From DASQUK01 sp963717085 (GTDB lineage: Bacteria > Actinomycetota > Acidimicrobiia > Acidimicrobiales > VFJN01), in NCBI GenBank assembly GCA_963717085.1, contig CAVQVM010000003.1, positions 8,133 through 72,132 of the forward strand: a DNA stretch of 64,000 nt, written 5' to 3'. This document shows positions 29,839 through 38,264 of the stretch, piece by piece (within the stretch, counting starts at the first letter, position 1; each line of letters opens with the position of its first letter). The notes beneath the pieces are model-generated. The model saw nothing but the letters and a program-made list of their open reading frames with translations. It searched no databases and was not told the DNA's origin. The position numbers were made by a program, and so were the translations under genes.

Positions 29839-30147
29839 CTATCCCCTCATGGAGTCGACCTCGTCGAGGTCGACGCTGTGGCGGTTGCGGTAGATGATCA
29901 GCACCATCGCCAGCCCGACGCCCGCCTCGGCCGCGGCCACGGCGATCACGAACAGGGCGAACACGGCGCCGGCGACGTCGGCGTTGGCGGCGCCGAACGT
30001 CAGCAGGTTGATGTTGACGGCGTTGAGGATCAGCTCGATCGACATCAACACCATCACCGTGTTCTTGCGGGCGATGACCCCGTAGACGCCGATCCCGAAC
30101 AGGATCGCGGCCAGCAGCAGGAACTGGTTGAGCATCAGGTCGTCCAT
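29839..30147 (-). CDS. nuoK: NADH-quinone oxidoreductase subunit K, operon 1
   Basis: A 102-residue, three-helix membrane subunit of complex I. The conserved Glu residues of helices 2 and 3 are present (MSIELILNAVNINLL and VAAAEAGVGLAMVL), needed for proton coupling. It lies 10 bp after nuoJ. Confidence 0.95.
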   Translation of the reverse strand: MDDLMLNQFLLLAAILFGIGVYGVIARKNTVMVLMSIELILNAVNINLLTFGAANADVAGAVFALFVIAVAAAEAGVGLAMVLIIYRNRHSVDLDEVDSMRG

Positions 30148-30157
30148 CAGGGTGCCC

Positions 30158-30670
30158 TCAACGGTCCTTCCGGGCGATGACGATGGCGCCGACGAGCGCT
30201 GCCAGCAGCAGCACCGACACGATCTCGAACGGGATCAGGTACTGCGAGAAGATCGAGTCGCTCACCGTGGCGGTATTGCTTCCGCCGACCGAGTTGACCT
30301 GCCGGTCGGCCGGGAGGGCGTCGTCGCCCCAGCGGTCGATGAGCGAGTACGCCATCACCGCCACCAGCAGCAGTGCCGTGCCCAGGCCGACCCACCAATG
30401 GTCGTTGGTCATGTCGACGTCCCGCCCGATGCGGGCCCGCGTCAGCATGATGCCGAACAGCATCAGGACCATGATCGCCCCGATGTAGATCAGCACCTGG
30501 GTGACGGCCACGAACTCGGCCGCCAGCAGGACGAACTGAGCGGCGACGCCGGCGAACACGGCGATGAGGTAGAGCGCGGCGCGCACCACGTTGCGCGTCG
30601 TCACCACGGCGACGGCAGCACCCACCATGCCCGCGGCGATCACGTAGAAGAAGATGTTCTGGGCAACCAT
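30158..30670 (-). CDS. nuoJ: NADH-quinone oxidoreductase subunit J, operon 1
   Basis: A 170-residue, five-helix membrane subunit of complex I, with the conserved helix-3 segment VTQVLIYIGAIMVLMLFGIM. It keeps a short hydrophilic C-terminus, unlike the 229-residue J of operon 2. ATG at 30670. Confidence 0.92.
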   Translation of the reverse strand: MVAQNIFFYVIAAGMVGAAVAVVTTRNVVRAALYLIAVFAGVAAQFVLLAAEFVAVTQVLIYIGAIMVLMLFGIMLTRARIGRDVDMTNDHWWVGLGTALLLVAVMAYSLIDRWGDDALPADRQVNSVGGSNTATVSDSIFSQYLIPFEIVSVLLLAALVGAIVIARKDR

Positions 30671-30688
30671 GCGATCAGCTCGGCACCA

Positions 30689-31243
30689 TCAGCGAGGGAC
30701 CTTGCGCACCTTCTGCTCCGACCCGGCCTCGTAGGCCTCGAAGTCGGGCACCGTCTGCATCCACTCGCCGAGGCGGTCCTTGTCGTGGAGCAGGTCGGCC
30801 AGGCGCAGCTCCGAGTACTCGTACTCGGGGCTCCAGAACAGGGCGTCGAACGGGCACACCTCGACGCAGATGCCGCAGTACATGCACAGCGCGTAGTCGA
30901 TGTCGAACCGGTCGAGCTTGTTGACCTGGCGGGGCTTGCCGCCCGGGCGTCGGGGCGGCGCCGTGTCCTTGTGCCCCTCGATGTAGATGCACCAGTCGGG
31001 GCAGCTGCGGGCGCACAGCATGCAGACCGTGCAGTTGTCCTCCTTGAGGGCGATGACACCGCGGGCGCGGGGCGCGGGCAGCTCCTTCACGTGGGGGTAC
31101 TGGACGGTGGCAGCGCCGATCGACGGGGCGGGGATGAGCGTCTTCAGCCCCCGGGACGGGAACGTGGTCTTCAGCATCGTCTTGAGCGTCACGCCCAAGC
31201 CCTTGACCAGTCCGGGTGCCTTGGGAGCGGGGAACTTGGCCAT
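30689..31243 (-). CDS. nuoI: NADH-quinone oxidoreductase subunit I, operon 1
   Basis: Peripheral-arm subunit carrying clusters N6a and N6b. The two motifs CTVCMLCARSCP and CMYCGICVEVCP are complete. 184 residues. ATG at 31243 overlaps the nuoH TGA by one base (TGATG). In the absence of nuoEFG in this operon, NuoI and NuoB would be the only Fe-S subunits encoded here. Confidence 0.94.
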   Translation of the reverse strand: MAKFPAPKAPGLVKGLGVTLKTMLKTTFPSRGLKTLIPAPSIGAATVQYPHVKELPAPRARGVIALKEDNCTVCMLCARSCPDWCIYIEGHKDTAPPRRPGGKPRQVNKLDRFDIDYALCMYCGICVEVCPFDALFWSPEYEYSELRLADLLHDKDRLGEWMQTVPDFEAYEAGSEQKVRKVPR

Positions 31244-32271
31244 CAGAACATCACCTTCAGCGCCATGGTCGCCAGGATGTTGACCAGCGACAGCGGGATG
31301 AGGATCTTCCAGGCGAGCTGCTGCAGCTGGTCCTCGCGGAAGCGCGGGTACGTGAACCGGGCCCAGAACACCAGGAACGCCACCAGCATCATCTTCGTGA
31401 GCAGCACCACGGGGCCGACGACGTTCATGACGTCGGCATCGAGGTCGACCCAGGGGATGCTCCACCCCCCGAGGAACAGCGTGGCCGCCACCGCGGCGAA
31501 GGCGCCGGCGCTCGCGAACTCGGCGATGAAGAACAGCAGGAACCGCATGCCCGAGTACTCGGTCAAGTAGCCCGACACCAGCTCGGACTCGGCGATCGGC
31601 ATGTCGAACGGGGTCTGGGTCAGCTCGGCCTGCGTCGCCACCAGGAAGATGAAGAACCCGATGAACTGGGTGAAGATGTAAGGGTTGCCGATCCCCCCGA
31701 AGCCGAAGATCTCCCCGCTGTGCTGGGCGGCGACGATCTCCTGCAGGTTGAGCGTGCCCGCCTGGATGACCACGCCCACCACGGCGAGCACCATCGGCAG
31801 CTCGTAGGCGATCAGCTGGCCGGCGGCCCGCAGGCCCCCCAGCAGCGAGTACTTATTGGCGGACGCCCAGCCGGCGATGATGATGCCGAGCACCGAGATC
31901 GACGACACCGCCAGCACCCAGAAGATGCCGACGTCGAGGTCGGCGAACCAGGCGTCGGGCCCGAACGGCACGGCCAGCAGGATGAGGAAGACCGACGCCA
32001 CCACCACGTAGGGGGCGAGCGCGAACAGGCGCCGGTCGGCCCGCCACGGGATGATGTCCTCCTTCTGGATCCACTTGCCGACCTCGGCCAGCAGCTGCAG
32101 CGACCCGTAGGGCCCGGCCTCCATGGGCCCCAGGCGGCTCTGCATGAAGCTCATCATCTTGAACAGGAAGACGTAGACGAGCGTGCCGGCGGGGATGAGC
32201 ACGGCCACCAGCACGCCGACCGTCCGCAGGACGGTCTGCTGCCAGTAGGCCAGTTCGATGGCGAGGCTCAT
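31243..32271 (-). CDS. nuoH: NADH-quinone oxidoreductase subunit H, operon 1
   Basis: The 342-residue membrane subunit lining the quinone-access channel. Visible are RLGPMEAGPYGSLQLLAEVG and the acidic quinone-loop segment TQTPFDMPIAESELVSGYLTEYS. ATG at 32271. A 178-bp gap separates it from nuoD and holds repeat R3. Confidence 0.94.
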   Translation of the reverse strand: MSLAIELAYWQQTVLRTVGVLVAVLIPAGTLVYVFLFKMMSFMQSRLGPMEAGPYGSLQLLAEVGKWIQKEDIIPWRADRRLFALAPYVVVASVFLILLAVPFGPDAWFADLDVGIFWVLAVSSISVLGIIIAGWASANKYSLLGGLRAAGQLIAYELPMVLAVVGVVIQAGTLNLQEIVAAQHSGEIFGFGGIGNPYIFTQFIGFFIFLVATQAELTQTPFDMPIAESELVSGYLTEYSGMRFLLFFIAEFASAGAFAAVAATLFLGGWSIPWVDLDADVMNVVGPVVLLTKMMLVAFLVFWARFTYPRFREDQLQQLAWKILIPLSLVNILATMALKVMF

Positions 32272-32430
32272 CGGAAGACCTCGACTCGGCCGAAGGCCGA
32301 GGCCATCGACGCCGCCGATGCAGGGCGGAGCGAGCGGGTGGCGCTGAGGATGCGAGGCCGCTGTCGGCGCCTGGCAGGCGCCGACGGCGGTAGGCCTCGC
32401 ACCGGAGGCGACAGGACCCGTGAGCGGGGT
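32272..32430. repeat. Dispersed repeat, copy R3, directly upstream of nuoH1
   Basis: Begins next to the nuoH ATG with ACCTCGACTCGGCCGAAGG (stem CTCGGCC 32285-32291 with GGCCGAG 32295-32301), shared with the copy upstream of the second nuoH. It then has a long hairpin: outer arms GCGAGGCC (32352-32359) and GGCCTCGC (32393-32400), inner arms GTCGGCGCC-TGGCA-GGCGCCGAC (32363-32385). It ends in the CGCACCGGAGGCGACAGG tail shared with other copies. Confidence 0.8.
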
Positions 32431-32449
32431 ATGGACGGGCGCAGCGGCT

Positions 32450-33625
32450 TCATCGGTCGATGTCCCCGAGGATGAAGTACATGCTGGCGAGGATCGTGAT
32501 GATGTCGGGGACGTACACGCCCCGCAGCAGCCAGGGCAGGATCGACACGTTGGAGAAGCTGGCCGAACGGATCTTCACCCGGAACGGTCCCAGGTCGCCC
32601 CTGCTCACCACGTAGTAGCCCATGGCGCCCAGCGGGTTCTCCGTCTCGATGTATGCCTCGCCCTCGGGCACCTTGATGATGCGGGGGACCTTGGCCATGA
32701 TCGGTCCGCCGGGCAGCCCGTCGCAGAGCTGATCCACGATCTTGGTGGCCTCGCGGGTCTCCTGCAGCCGGACCCAGCAGCGGGCGAAGCTATCTCCGTC
32801 CGGGTGGGTCCAGACCTTCCAGTCGACGTCGGCGTGGGCGAGACCGGTCACCGCCCCGTCGCGGCGCAAGTCCCAGTCGACACCCGAGCCGCGAATGCTG
32901 GCGCCGCTCAGCCCGTACGACAGCCCCACCTCGGCCGGCACCACACCCACGCCCCGCGTGCGTGCCTCGAAGATCTCGTTGCCGAACAGCAGCTCCTCGA
33001 CGAGGTTGCAGAAGCCGCGGATGCGCTCCATGACGGCCTTGGTGTCGGCGATCCAGCCCTTGGGCAGGTCGTCCTTCAGGCCGCCGATCCGGTCGAAGTT
33101 GGGATGGAAGCGCCCGCCGGTGACCGCCTCGATCTGGTCGAGGACGTGCTCGCGGTCGCGGAAGGCGTAGAAAACCGGCGTGACCGCCCCGAGCTGGGCA
33201 CCCAGGTCGCCGAGGAACAGCACGATGTTGGCCACCCGGGCCATCTCGAAGAGGATCGTGCGGATGTGGCGGGCCCTCGGCGGGGCCTCGATCTCCATGA
33301 GCTGCTCGGCGGCGAGGATGAACGGCACCTCGTTGGCGAAGCTGCCGAGCCAGTCGATCCGGTTGACTAGGGTCGTGACCTGGGGAAACGTACGCACCTC
33401 GGCGAGCTTCTCGTAGCCCCGATGCATGTAGCCGGGCACCACGTCGGCCCACACCACCTGCTCGCCGTCGAGCTTGGCCACCACCCGCAGCGTGCCGTGG
33501 GTGGCAGGGTGCTGGGGCCCGATGTTGAGGGTCATGCCCTCGTCGGTCTCGAGCTCGACGTTCACCCGGGCGTCGGCGGCCTGGGCGTCGACGTAGGCCC
33601 GCTGCTGGCGCTCGGTGACGGTCAT
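32450..33625 (-). CDS. nuoD: NADH-quinone oxidoreductase subunit D, operon 1
   Basis: The 391-residue, 49-kDa-type subunit that forms the quinone-reduction site with NuoB. The quinone-site segment NIGPQHPATHGTLRVVAKLD is present; the following GYMHRGYEKLAE has the Arg that NDUFAF7-type enzymes target in relatives. ATG at 33625 lies inside the first copy of a 152-bp duplication; an open frame extends through the duplication to 33817 but is not a plausible N-terminus. Confidence 0.94.
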   Translation of the reverse strand: MTVTERQQRAYVDAQAADARVNVELETDEGMTLNIGPQHPATHGTLRVVAKLDGEQVVWADVVPGYMHRGYEKLAEVRTFPQVTTLVNRIDWLGSFANEVPFILAAEQLMEIEAPPRARHIRTILFEMARVANIVLFLGDLGAQLGAVTPVFYAFRDREHVLDQIEAVTGGRFHPNFDRIGGLKDDLPKGWIADTKAVMERIRGFCNLVEELLFGNEIFEARTRGVGVVPAEVGLSYGLSGASIRGSGVDWDLRRDGAVTGLAHADVDWKVWTHPDGDSFARCWVRLQETREATKIVDQLCDGLPGGPIMAKVPRIIKVPEGEAYIETENPLGAMGYYVVSRGDLGPFRVKIRSASFSNVSILPWLLRGVYVPDIITILASMYFILGDIDR

Positions 33626-33924
33626 GAGCGCAGCTCCTGACCGGCCGACGGCGCGATCGACCCAACTAGAGCCCGCTCGCCTCGTCGCCGCGAGACGGGC
33701 GGATAGTTGGGTCGACAGGCCAGGGAGCCGGGCGGCGATGGGGTCCGGGGGCGCAGCCCCCGAGGCAGCACGGTCATGAGCGCAGCTCCTGACCGGCCGA
33801 CGGCGCGATCGACCCAACTAGAGCCCGCTCGCCTCGTCGCCGCGAGACGGGCGGATAGTTGGGTCGACAGGCCAGGGAGCCGGGCGGCGATGGGGTCCGG
33901 GGGCGCAGCCCCCGAGGCAGCGTG
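33621..33924. repeat. Tandem duplication of a 152-bp palindromic unit between nuoC1 and nuoD1
   Basis: Two near-identical 152-bp copies (33621-33772 and 33773-33924), differing only in the last few bases. Each has 12-bp perfect inverted arms TCGACCCAACTA / TAGTTGGGTCGA (33657-33668 and 33704-33715 in copy 1) enclosing further stems GCCCG/CGGGC and CTCGC/GCGAG, and a second hairpin GGGGGC..GCCCCC. Each copy begins with GTCATG, as does the sequence after copy 2, so the nuoC stop and nuoD start probably overlapped as ATGA before the insertion. Confidence 0.9.
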
Positions 33925-33925
33925 G

Positions 33926-34651
33926 TCATGCCTGGTCCCCGTCCCCGTTGGCACCACCCTCGGCGTCCTCGGCAGCGGCCGGCTCGCCGGGCATCGGTTC
34001 GACGTCGACGATCCCGGGCCAGGGCTTCACCAGGCGGGCCAGCAACGGGAAATCCTTGCGCAGGGGGTGCCCCTCGAACTCGCCCGGGAGGTAGAGGTGC
34101 CGCAGGCCCGGATGCCCGTCGAAGCTGATGCCGAACATCTCCCAGCACTCGCGCTCGTGCCAGTTGGCCCCGCCGTACAGTGGCACCAGGCTGCGGACGC
34201 GCAGATCGTCGTCGGGCAGGTCGGCCCTGAGGATCACGTCGGCACGCTGACCGTTCCGGCCCCGCACGTTGGCCAGGTGGCAGAACACCTGGAAGCGCGT
34301 GTCTCCGCCGGCGACGCCGGTGGCGAAGGTGGCCGACGGATCGAAGGGTTCGATGCCGACGTCCACCGACGAGTCCTCGTAGCGCCCCCAGGGAGACGGC
34401 ATCCAGTCGATGGCCGACAGGAAGTCGAAGAAGGTGCAGCCCATCCGCTCCTTGGCCGCCTCGGCGGCGTCGAACCAGGAGTCGCGGGCGACCCGCACCC
34501 ACAGACCCCGGCCGGGGGCGATGTGGCTGCCCACGACGGCGTCGCCGAGAGCCTCGGTCAGCGCGGCGAGCCAGCGCTGGCGCGCCTCGTCGACCTCCGG
34601 CGCCCCTTCCTGGGCTTCCGTCGCGGCGTCCCCGGTGGTCGTGTCCGACAT
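33926..34651 (-). CDS. nuoC: NADH-quinone oxidoreductase subunit C, operon 1
   Basis: The 241-residue 30-kDa-type subunit of the complex I peripheral arm. Signature NWHERECWEMFGISFDGHPG, followed by LYLPGEFEGHPLRKDFPL. It has an acidic C-terminal tail. ATG at 34651 overlaps the nuoB TGA by one base. Confidence 0.93.
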   Translation of the reverse strand: MSDTTTGDAATEAQEGAPEVDEARQRWLAALTEALGDAVVGSHIAPGRGLWVRVARDSWFDAAEAAKERMGCTFFDFLSAIDWMPSPWGRYEDSSVDVGIEPFDPSATFATGVAGGDTRFQVFCHLANVRGRNGQRADVILRADLPDDDLRVRSLVPLYGGANWHERECWEMFGISFDGHPGLRHLYLPGEFEGHPLRKDFPLLARLVKPWPGIVDVEPMPGEPAAAEDAEGGANGDGDQA

Positions 34652-35151
34652 CACTGCACCACGAGCGGGTCCCCCCGCCAGCGCTCGGCGGGGTCCTCCC
34701 GCCCGATCCGCTGCTGCAGGAGGACGATGCCCTCGAGCAGGGCCTCGGGCCGGGGCGGGCATCCCGGGATGTACACGTCGACGGGCACCACCTGGTCGAC
34801 GCCCTTGGTGACCGAGTAGCTGTCCCAGTAGGGGCCGCCGCAGTTGGTGCACGCGCCCATGGAGATGACGTACTTGGGGTCCGCCATCTGCTCGTAGAGG
34901 CGCTTGATGGCCGGAACCATCTTGTCGGTGACCGTGCCGGAGATGACCACCACGTCGGCCTGCCGGGGGCTGGCGGGCAGGGGGATGACGCCGAGGCGCA
35001 TCACGTCATAGCGGGGCGATGCGAAGGCCGCGCCCATCTCGATGGCGCAGCAGGCCAGGCCCCACTGGTAGGCCCAGAGGCTGTACTTGCGGGCCGTGTT
35101 GAGAAGGGAGGTCAGCGGCTTGGGCAGCTTCCCGCTCTCGACGAGGCCCAT
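34651..35151 (-). CDS. nuoB: NADH-quinone oxidoreductase subunit B, operon 1
   Basis: The 166-residue subunit binding terminal cluster N2. All four ligands are present: the tandem Cys of GLACCAIEMGAA, Cys in SMGACTNCGG, and Cys in YIPGCPPRPE. ATG at 35151. A 199-bp gap to nuoA contains repeat R5. Confidence 0.95.
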   Translation of the reverse strand: MGLVESGKLPKPLTSLLNTARKYSLWAYQWGLACCAIEMGAAFASPRYDVMRLGVIPLPASPRQADVVVISGTVTDKMVPAIKRLYEQMADPKYVISMGACTNCGGPYWDSYSVTKGVDQVVPVDVYIPGCPPRPEALLEGIVLLQQRIGREDPAERWRGDPLVVQ

Positions 35152-35209
35152 CAGCGATCCGTCCGGGAGTCGGCAAAGGCGCGTACCGCGCTGCCAAGAG
35201 CGTTCCCAC

Positions 35210-35310
35210 GCTTCCCGCTCTTGGCGCCTTCGGCGCCGGGCCGCTCAGGCTTCGACGCAGCGCTTCCCGCTCTTGGCGCCTTCGGCGCCGGACCGCTCGG
35301 GCCCTGGGCC
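35210..35310. repeat. Dispersed hairpin repeat, copy R5 (two tandem units), between nuoA1 and nuoB1
   Basis: Two units 52 bp apart, each CTTCCCGCTCTT + hairpin GGCGCC-TTC-GGCGCC (35223-35237 and 35275-35289) + GG.CCGCTC.GG. Orientation is opposite to R2 and R4. Confidence 0.85.
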
Positions 35311-35350
35311 CTCGGCTCCAGCCTCGGCCTCGGGATCGTCATCGGCAGCA

Positions 35351-35716
35351 TCAGACCCAGCGGAGGACCTTCTTCTTCCAGGCGTAGAGCAGCCCGAGCG
35401 CGAGGACGACGATGAAGATGCTCATCTCGACGAACCCGAACCAGCCATACTCCTCGGCTCGGGTGGCGAACGGGAATATGAACACGGCCTCCACGTCGAA
35501 CAGCACGAACAGCAGGGCGAAAAGGTAGTAGCGGACCTGCGTCTGGCCCCACATCGAGCCCGCGGGGTCGACGCCGGATTCGTAGTTCATGTACTTCTCT
35601 GGCTGCGGGCGAGTGGGTCGGATCAGGCTCCCGAGGCCCATGATCGAGGCCACCAGCGCGACCGCAACGACCAGGAAAATGCCGGCCGTGAGGTACGAAC
35701 GGAGGAGTTCCGACAC
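35351..35716 (-). CDS. nuoA: NADH-quinone oxidoreductase subunit A, operon 1
   Basis: The 121-residue, three-helix subunit at the membrane/peripheral interface. Conserved YESGVDPAGSMWGQTQVRYY and VLFDVEAVFIFPFA are present. It is the first gene of operon 1; the promoter should lie in the 155 bp shared with the divergent secreted-protein gene at 35872. Confidence 0.94.
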   Translation of the reverse strand: MSELLRSYLTAGIFLVVAVALVASIMGLGSLIRPTRPQPEKYMNYESGVDPAGSMWGQTQVRYYLFALLFVLFDVEAVFIFPFATRAEEYGWFGFVEMSIFIVVLALGLLYAWKKKVLRWV

Positions 35717-35871
35717 GTGGCGGGAGCCTAGTGACCGTTTGCACGAGGGGCCAAAGCCGCCCCGACCAGGATTTTCAGGCCAAGAACGTACCCGATGGCC
35801 GGCTCACAGGGCGGCGTGAACGCCGAGCCCACCCGGCATCCGGCACGTTGATCGGCATCGAAGACACCGAC

Positions 35872-36243
35872 ATGAAGACACGACACTTCCTAGCCCGCAT
35901 CGCGGCTGTCGTGACGGCGGCCGCGGCCATCGGGATGCTCCTAGGGCCGGCCCGCGCCGATGCGGCCGACCACGAGCCGGATGGCTCGGCAAACCGGGAC
36001 CTGAGGTCGTCCATGGCCGAGGAGCTCGGCTCCCGGCTGGACGGCTGGGACAACCGGGACCTCGAGATCGGGGCGTCTGGCTTGTGGTCGTCCAGGGCCG
36101 AGGAGCTCGGCTCCCGGCTGGAGGGCTGGGACAACCGGGACCTGGATCTCAGCTCGTCTGACTTGTGGGAGGCCATGGCCTTCGGGATCGGCTCCATCCT
36201 GGACGGCTGGGGCAACCGGGACATGGATATCGGGGCGTTCTAG
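35872..36243 (+). CDS. Secreted protein with 27-residue internal repeats
   Basis: 123 residues. The N-terminus is a signal peptide: MKTRHF, a hydrophobic core AAVVTAAAAIGMLL, and an Ala-rich cleavage region near residue 30. The mature part consists of repeats that start NRD(L/M) at residues 41, 61, 88 and 115 and contain a GSRL(D/E)GWD core. The repeats are also visible at DNA level. I do not recognise the family. The gene is divergent from nuoA1 and converges with the anti-sigma factor gene. Acidic, short and repetitive, it may be a surface or cell-wall protein. Confidence 0.65.
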   Translation: MKTRHFLARIAAVVTAAAAIGMLLGPARADAADHEPDGSANRDLRSSMAEELGSRLDGWDNRDLEIGASGLWSSRAEELGSRLEGWDNRDLDLSSSDLWEAMAFGIGSILDGWGNRDMDIGAF

Positions 36244-36262
36244 TACGTGCCTCCGCCGGGGG

Positions 36263-36277
36263 GGAGGGGTTCCCTCC
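36263..36277. terminator. Short GC-rich hairpin between convergent genes
   Basis: GGAGGG-GTT-CCCTCC, a 6-bp perfect stem in the 42-bp gap between the secreted-protein stop and the anti-sigma-factor stop. No T-run; weak. Confidence 0.3.
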
Positions 36278-36285
36278 GCCCGATA

Positions 36286-37275
36286 TCAAGAGCATCCGTC
36301 GACGTAGCGGACGATGTCGTAGGCGCCGACGGTGATCTGGTTCACGGTGAAACCGTCGGTCAGGTAGGCGATGGCCAGGCCCGTCTCCGCGGCCGACGGG
36401 GCGATCAACACGTGACCGCCGGGGATATACGGGTGGCTGTGGTCCTCGAGGTTCCCGGCGTATGTGCTGAGCACCTGATCCTGGGGCGCGCCGAGACCGA
36501 TGCCGCTGTCGGTGGTCCGGGTCGTGGGCAACCCGGAATCGATGCCGACCGCGGCGAGGACACCATCGGCGGGATCGGCGACGCCCTCGTCGGGCACCGG
36601 GCTGCGGAAGCGGAGCAGCAGGTCGAGGGCGCCGGTGACCCGGGCGTCGTAGCAGTAACCGCCCGAACCCTCGAACGTCGCTTGGTCGACGGTGAGGGCG
36701 ACGCCGGCCGCCCGCAGGTCCCGGAACGACGTGTTGATCCGCAGCGGCCCGACGCCGTCGGGCGCCAGCGGAGCCGAAGCGTCGATGGCTCCGGGCGCGG
36801 TCGTCGTGGTCGGCGGCGCCGTCGTGGTCGTCGACTGGCCCGTGGCCTCGGGTGCCGACGTGGTGGCGGTGTCGGCCGCATCGTCGACCCGGGTCTCGTC
36901 GTCGGGTTCGTACAGGGCGGCGGCGATCAGCAACGCGGTCACCCCTATGGCCGCGCCCCAGGCGAGGAAGCGGAGCGGCCGCATGCGGCCCGCTCGGGGC
37001 CGGGGACCGGCGAGGTGCTCGGCAAGCTTGCGGTCGTCGATGACCGGAGGTGGCTGGGTGATGGGCCTGATGGCGGCTCGGGGCGCGAGGCGGAGCTGGG
37101 GCTCGTCGGCCAGGCGGCGATCGAGGTCGTCCCAGAAGCTCGGGGTGTGCTCGGGAGGCGCGAGCTCCCGAAGGGCGACGGTCACGGGTTGGCGCTGGCC
37201 TGTTCCCTCCCCCGCAGCGTCGGGATCGATGGGATCGTGGCCGTCGCCGTCGCCGCCCGTGGCCGGCGGTGTCAC
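36286..37275 (-). CDS. Membrane anti-sigma-factor-like protein
   Basis: 329 residues: an N-terminal cytoplasmic part of about 100 residues (PSFWDDLDRRLADEP), one membrane helix (FLAWGAAIGVTALLIAAALY), a Thr/Ala/Pro-rich linker, and a 170-residue outer domain I do not recognise that includes paired Cys residues. The topology and the GTGA overlap with the upstream sigma-factor gene make it the likely membrane anchor holding that sigma factor inactive. The cytoplasmic part lacks an obvious zinc-binding HxxxCxxC motif. Confidence 0.72.
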   Translation of the reverse strand: MTPPATGGDGDGHDPIDPDAAGEGTGQRQPVTVALRELAPPEHTPSFWDDLDRRLADEPQLRLAPRAAIRPITQPPPVIDDRKLAEHLAGPRPRAGRMRPLRFLAWGAAIGVTALLIAAALYEPDDETRVDDAADTATTSAPEATGQSTTTTAPPTTTTAPGAIDASAPLAPDGVGPLRINTSFRDLRAAGVALTVDQATFEGSGGYCYDARVTGALDLLLRFRSPVPDEGVADPADGVLAAVGIDSGLPTTRTTDSGIGLGAPQDQVLSTYAGNLEDHSHPYIPGGHVLIAPSAAETGLAIAYLTDGFTVNQITVGAYDIVRYVDGCS

Positions 37276-38144
37276 GACGCGTCGCCCCCGCTGTCGTCCG
37301 CGCCGTTGGTGCTTGCGGCACCGCTCGATCCGTTCGGGGATGGGCTGGCGGCGCTTCGGCTCGCGACCTTGGTGTCGGCCGGATCGGCCGACGTGGCATC
37401 GTCGAGCTCGGCCTCCGGCTGCTCGGACGCCGGCTGCGGTTCCTCGGATTTCGCCTCCTTCTCGGCCTCGGGCTCCTCCGCCTCTTCGAGCAGTGACTCC
37501 GGCTCCTCCTCGTCGGCGGGCGCGGTCGGCGCGGTGAGGACATCGGCGAGCTGGTTCGTGAGCCGGACCCGTGCGCCGACCAGCCGGGCCTGCAGCACGT
37601 CGGGGGTGAGGCCGAGGATGCGGGCCGCCGCCTCGGGAGCGAACCCCTCGCGATCGACCAGGACCACCGCCACCCGGTCCGCCGGCGCCAGTGCCGCCAG
37701 CGCCTCGACGACCTGCGCCCGGCCTCCGCCCGTCGTGGCGGGCATGTCCCCATTGCCGCCGGCCGGCTGGGGCTGTACCGGAGGATCCGCAGCCACGACC
37801 GCCGCGTCCGCGTCCGCCGCGTCAGCGACATCAGGCGCTGTCGGAGGTGCGGCACCGATGCGGGTGCTCTCGCGGCGGAGCCCGTCGATGCAGGCGTTGT
37901 AGACCAGGCGGTAGAGCCAGGATGCCGCATCCTCGCGAGGGTCGATGCGGACGACCTCGCGCCACGCCCTGACGTAGGCGGCCCGAAGAACGGCGTCGAC
38001 CCGCTCGGGATCGAGCAGCAGCGCGTGCGCGAGGCCCCGCAGGCGCCAGTCGTAACGGGTCAGGAGCGCGCGGAAGGCTCTCCGGTCACCCTGTTGGGAC
38101 CGTCGCACCAGGCGGGTGTCGGTGACTGATGTGTTCCGCGGCAT
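37272..38144 (-). CDS. ECF-like RNA polymerase sigma factor with acidic C-terminal extension
   Basis: 290 residues. Region 2 is visible as GDRRAFRALLTRYDWRLRGL and EDAASWLYRLVYNACIDGLR; region 4 as LAALAPADRVAVVLVDREGF and ARILGLTPDVLQARLVGARV. They are separated by an Ala/Asp/Pro-rich linker. A roughly 80-residue Glu/Ser/Ala-rich tail follows region 4, unusual for ECF factors, which are normally about 180-200 residues. The gene starts 120 bp after nuoN of complex I operon 2 in the same direction. Confidence 0.82.
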   Translation of the reverse strand: MPRNTSVTDTRLVRRSQQGDRRAFRALLTRYDWRLRGLAHALLLDPERVDAVLRAAYVRAWREVVRIDPREDAASWLYRLVYNACIDGLRRESTRIGAAPPTAPDVADAADADAAVVAADPPVQPQPAGGNGDMPATTGGGRAQVVEALAALAPADRVAVVLVDREGFAPEAAARILGLTPDVLQARLVGARVRLTNQLADVLTAPTAPADEEEPESLLEEAEEPEAEKEAKSEEPQPASEQPEAELDDATSADPADTKVASRSAASPSPNGSSGAASTNGADDSGGDAS

Positions 38145-38264
38145 GTCGAAGGGCGGCGCTTGCGCTCACGGGCATTCCACCACACCGCCGACCCCCGATT
38201 GGGCCACCCCGCGTTCCGAGGGGACAGCGGGACCCGCGGCACCCCAGAGGATCGACGCGATGGG

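Noticed and set aside
27519..29897. 792-codon open frame on the plus strand opposite nuoL1, and similar long frames opposite other nuo genes
   Set aside because: Translations are His/Asp/Arg/Gln-rich without domains, as expected for antisense frames in high-GC coding DNA; the minus-strand nuo proteins are unmistakable.
33622..33957. 111-codon frame with an internally repeated peptide between nuoC1 and nuoD1
   Set aside because: The repeated peptide simply reflects the 152-bp duplication read in shifted frames; no start site or family support.
38150..38264. Possible further copy of the dispersed hairpin repeat after nuoN2
   Set aside because: Only a GAGGGGACAG..GGGACCCGC-like tail is shared; neither hairpin nor the framing words are present, so similarity is too weak to call.
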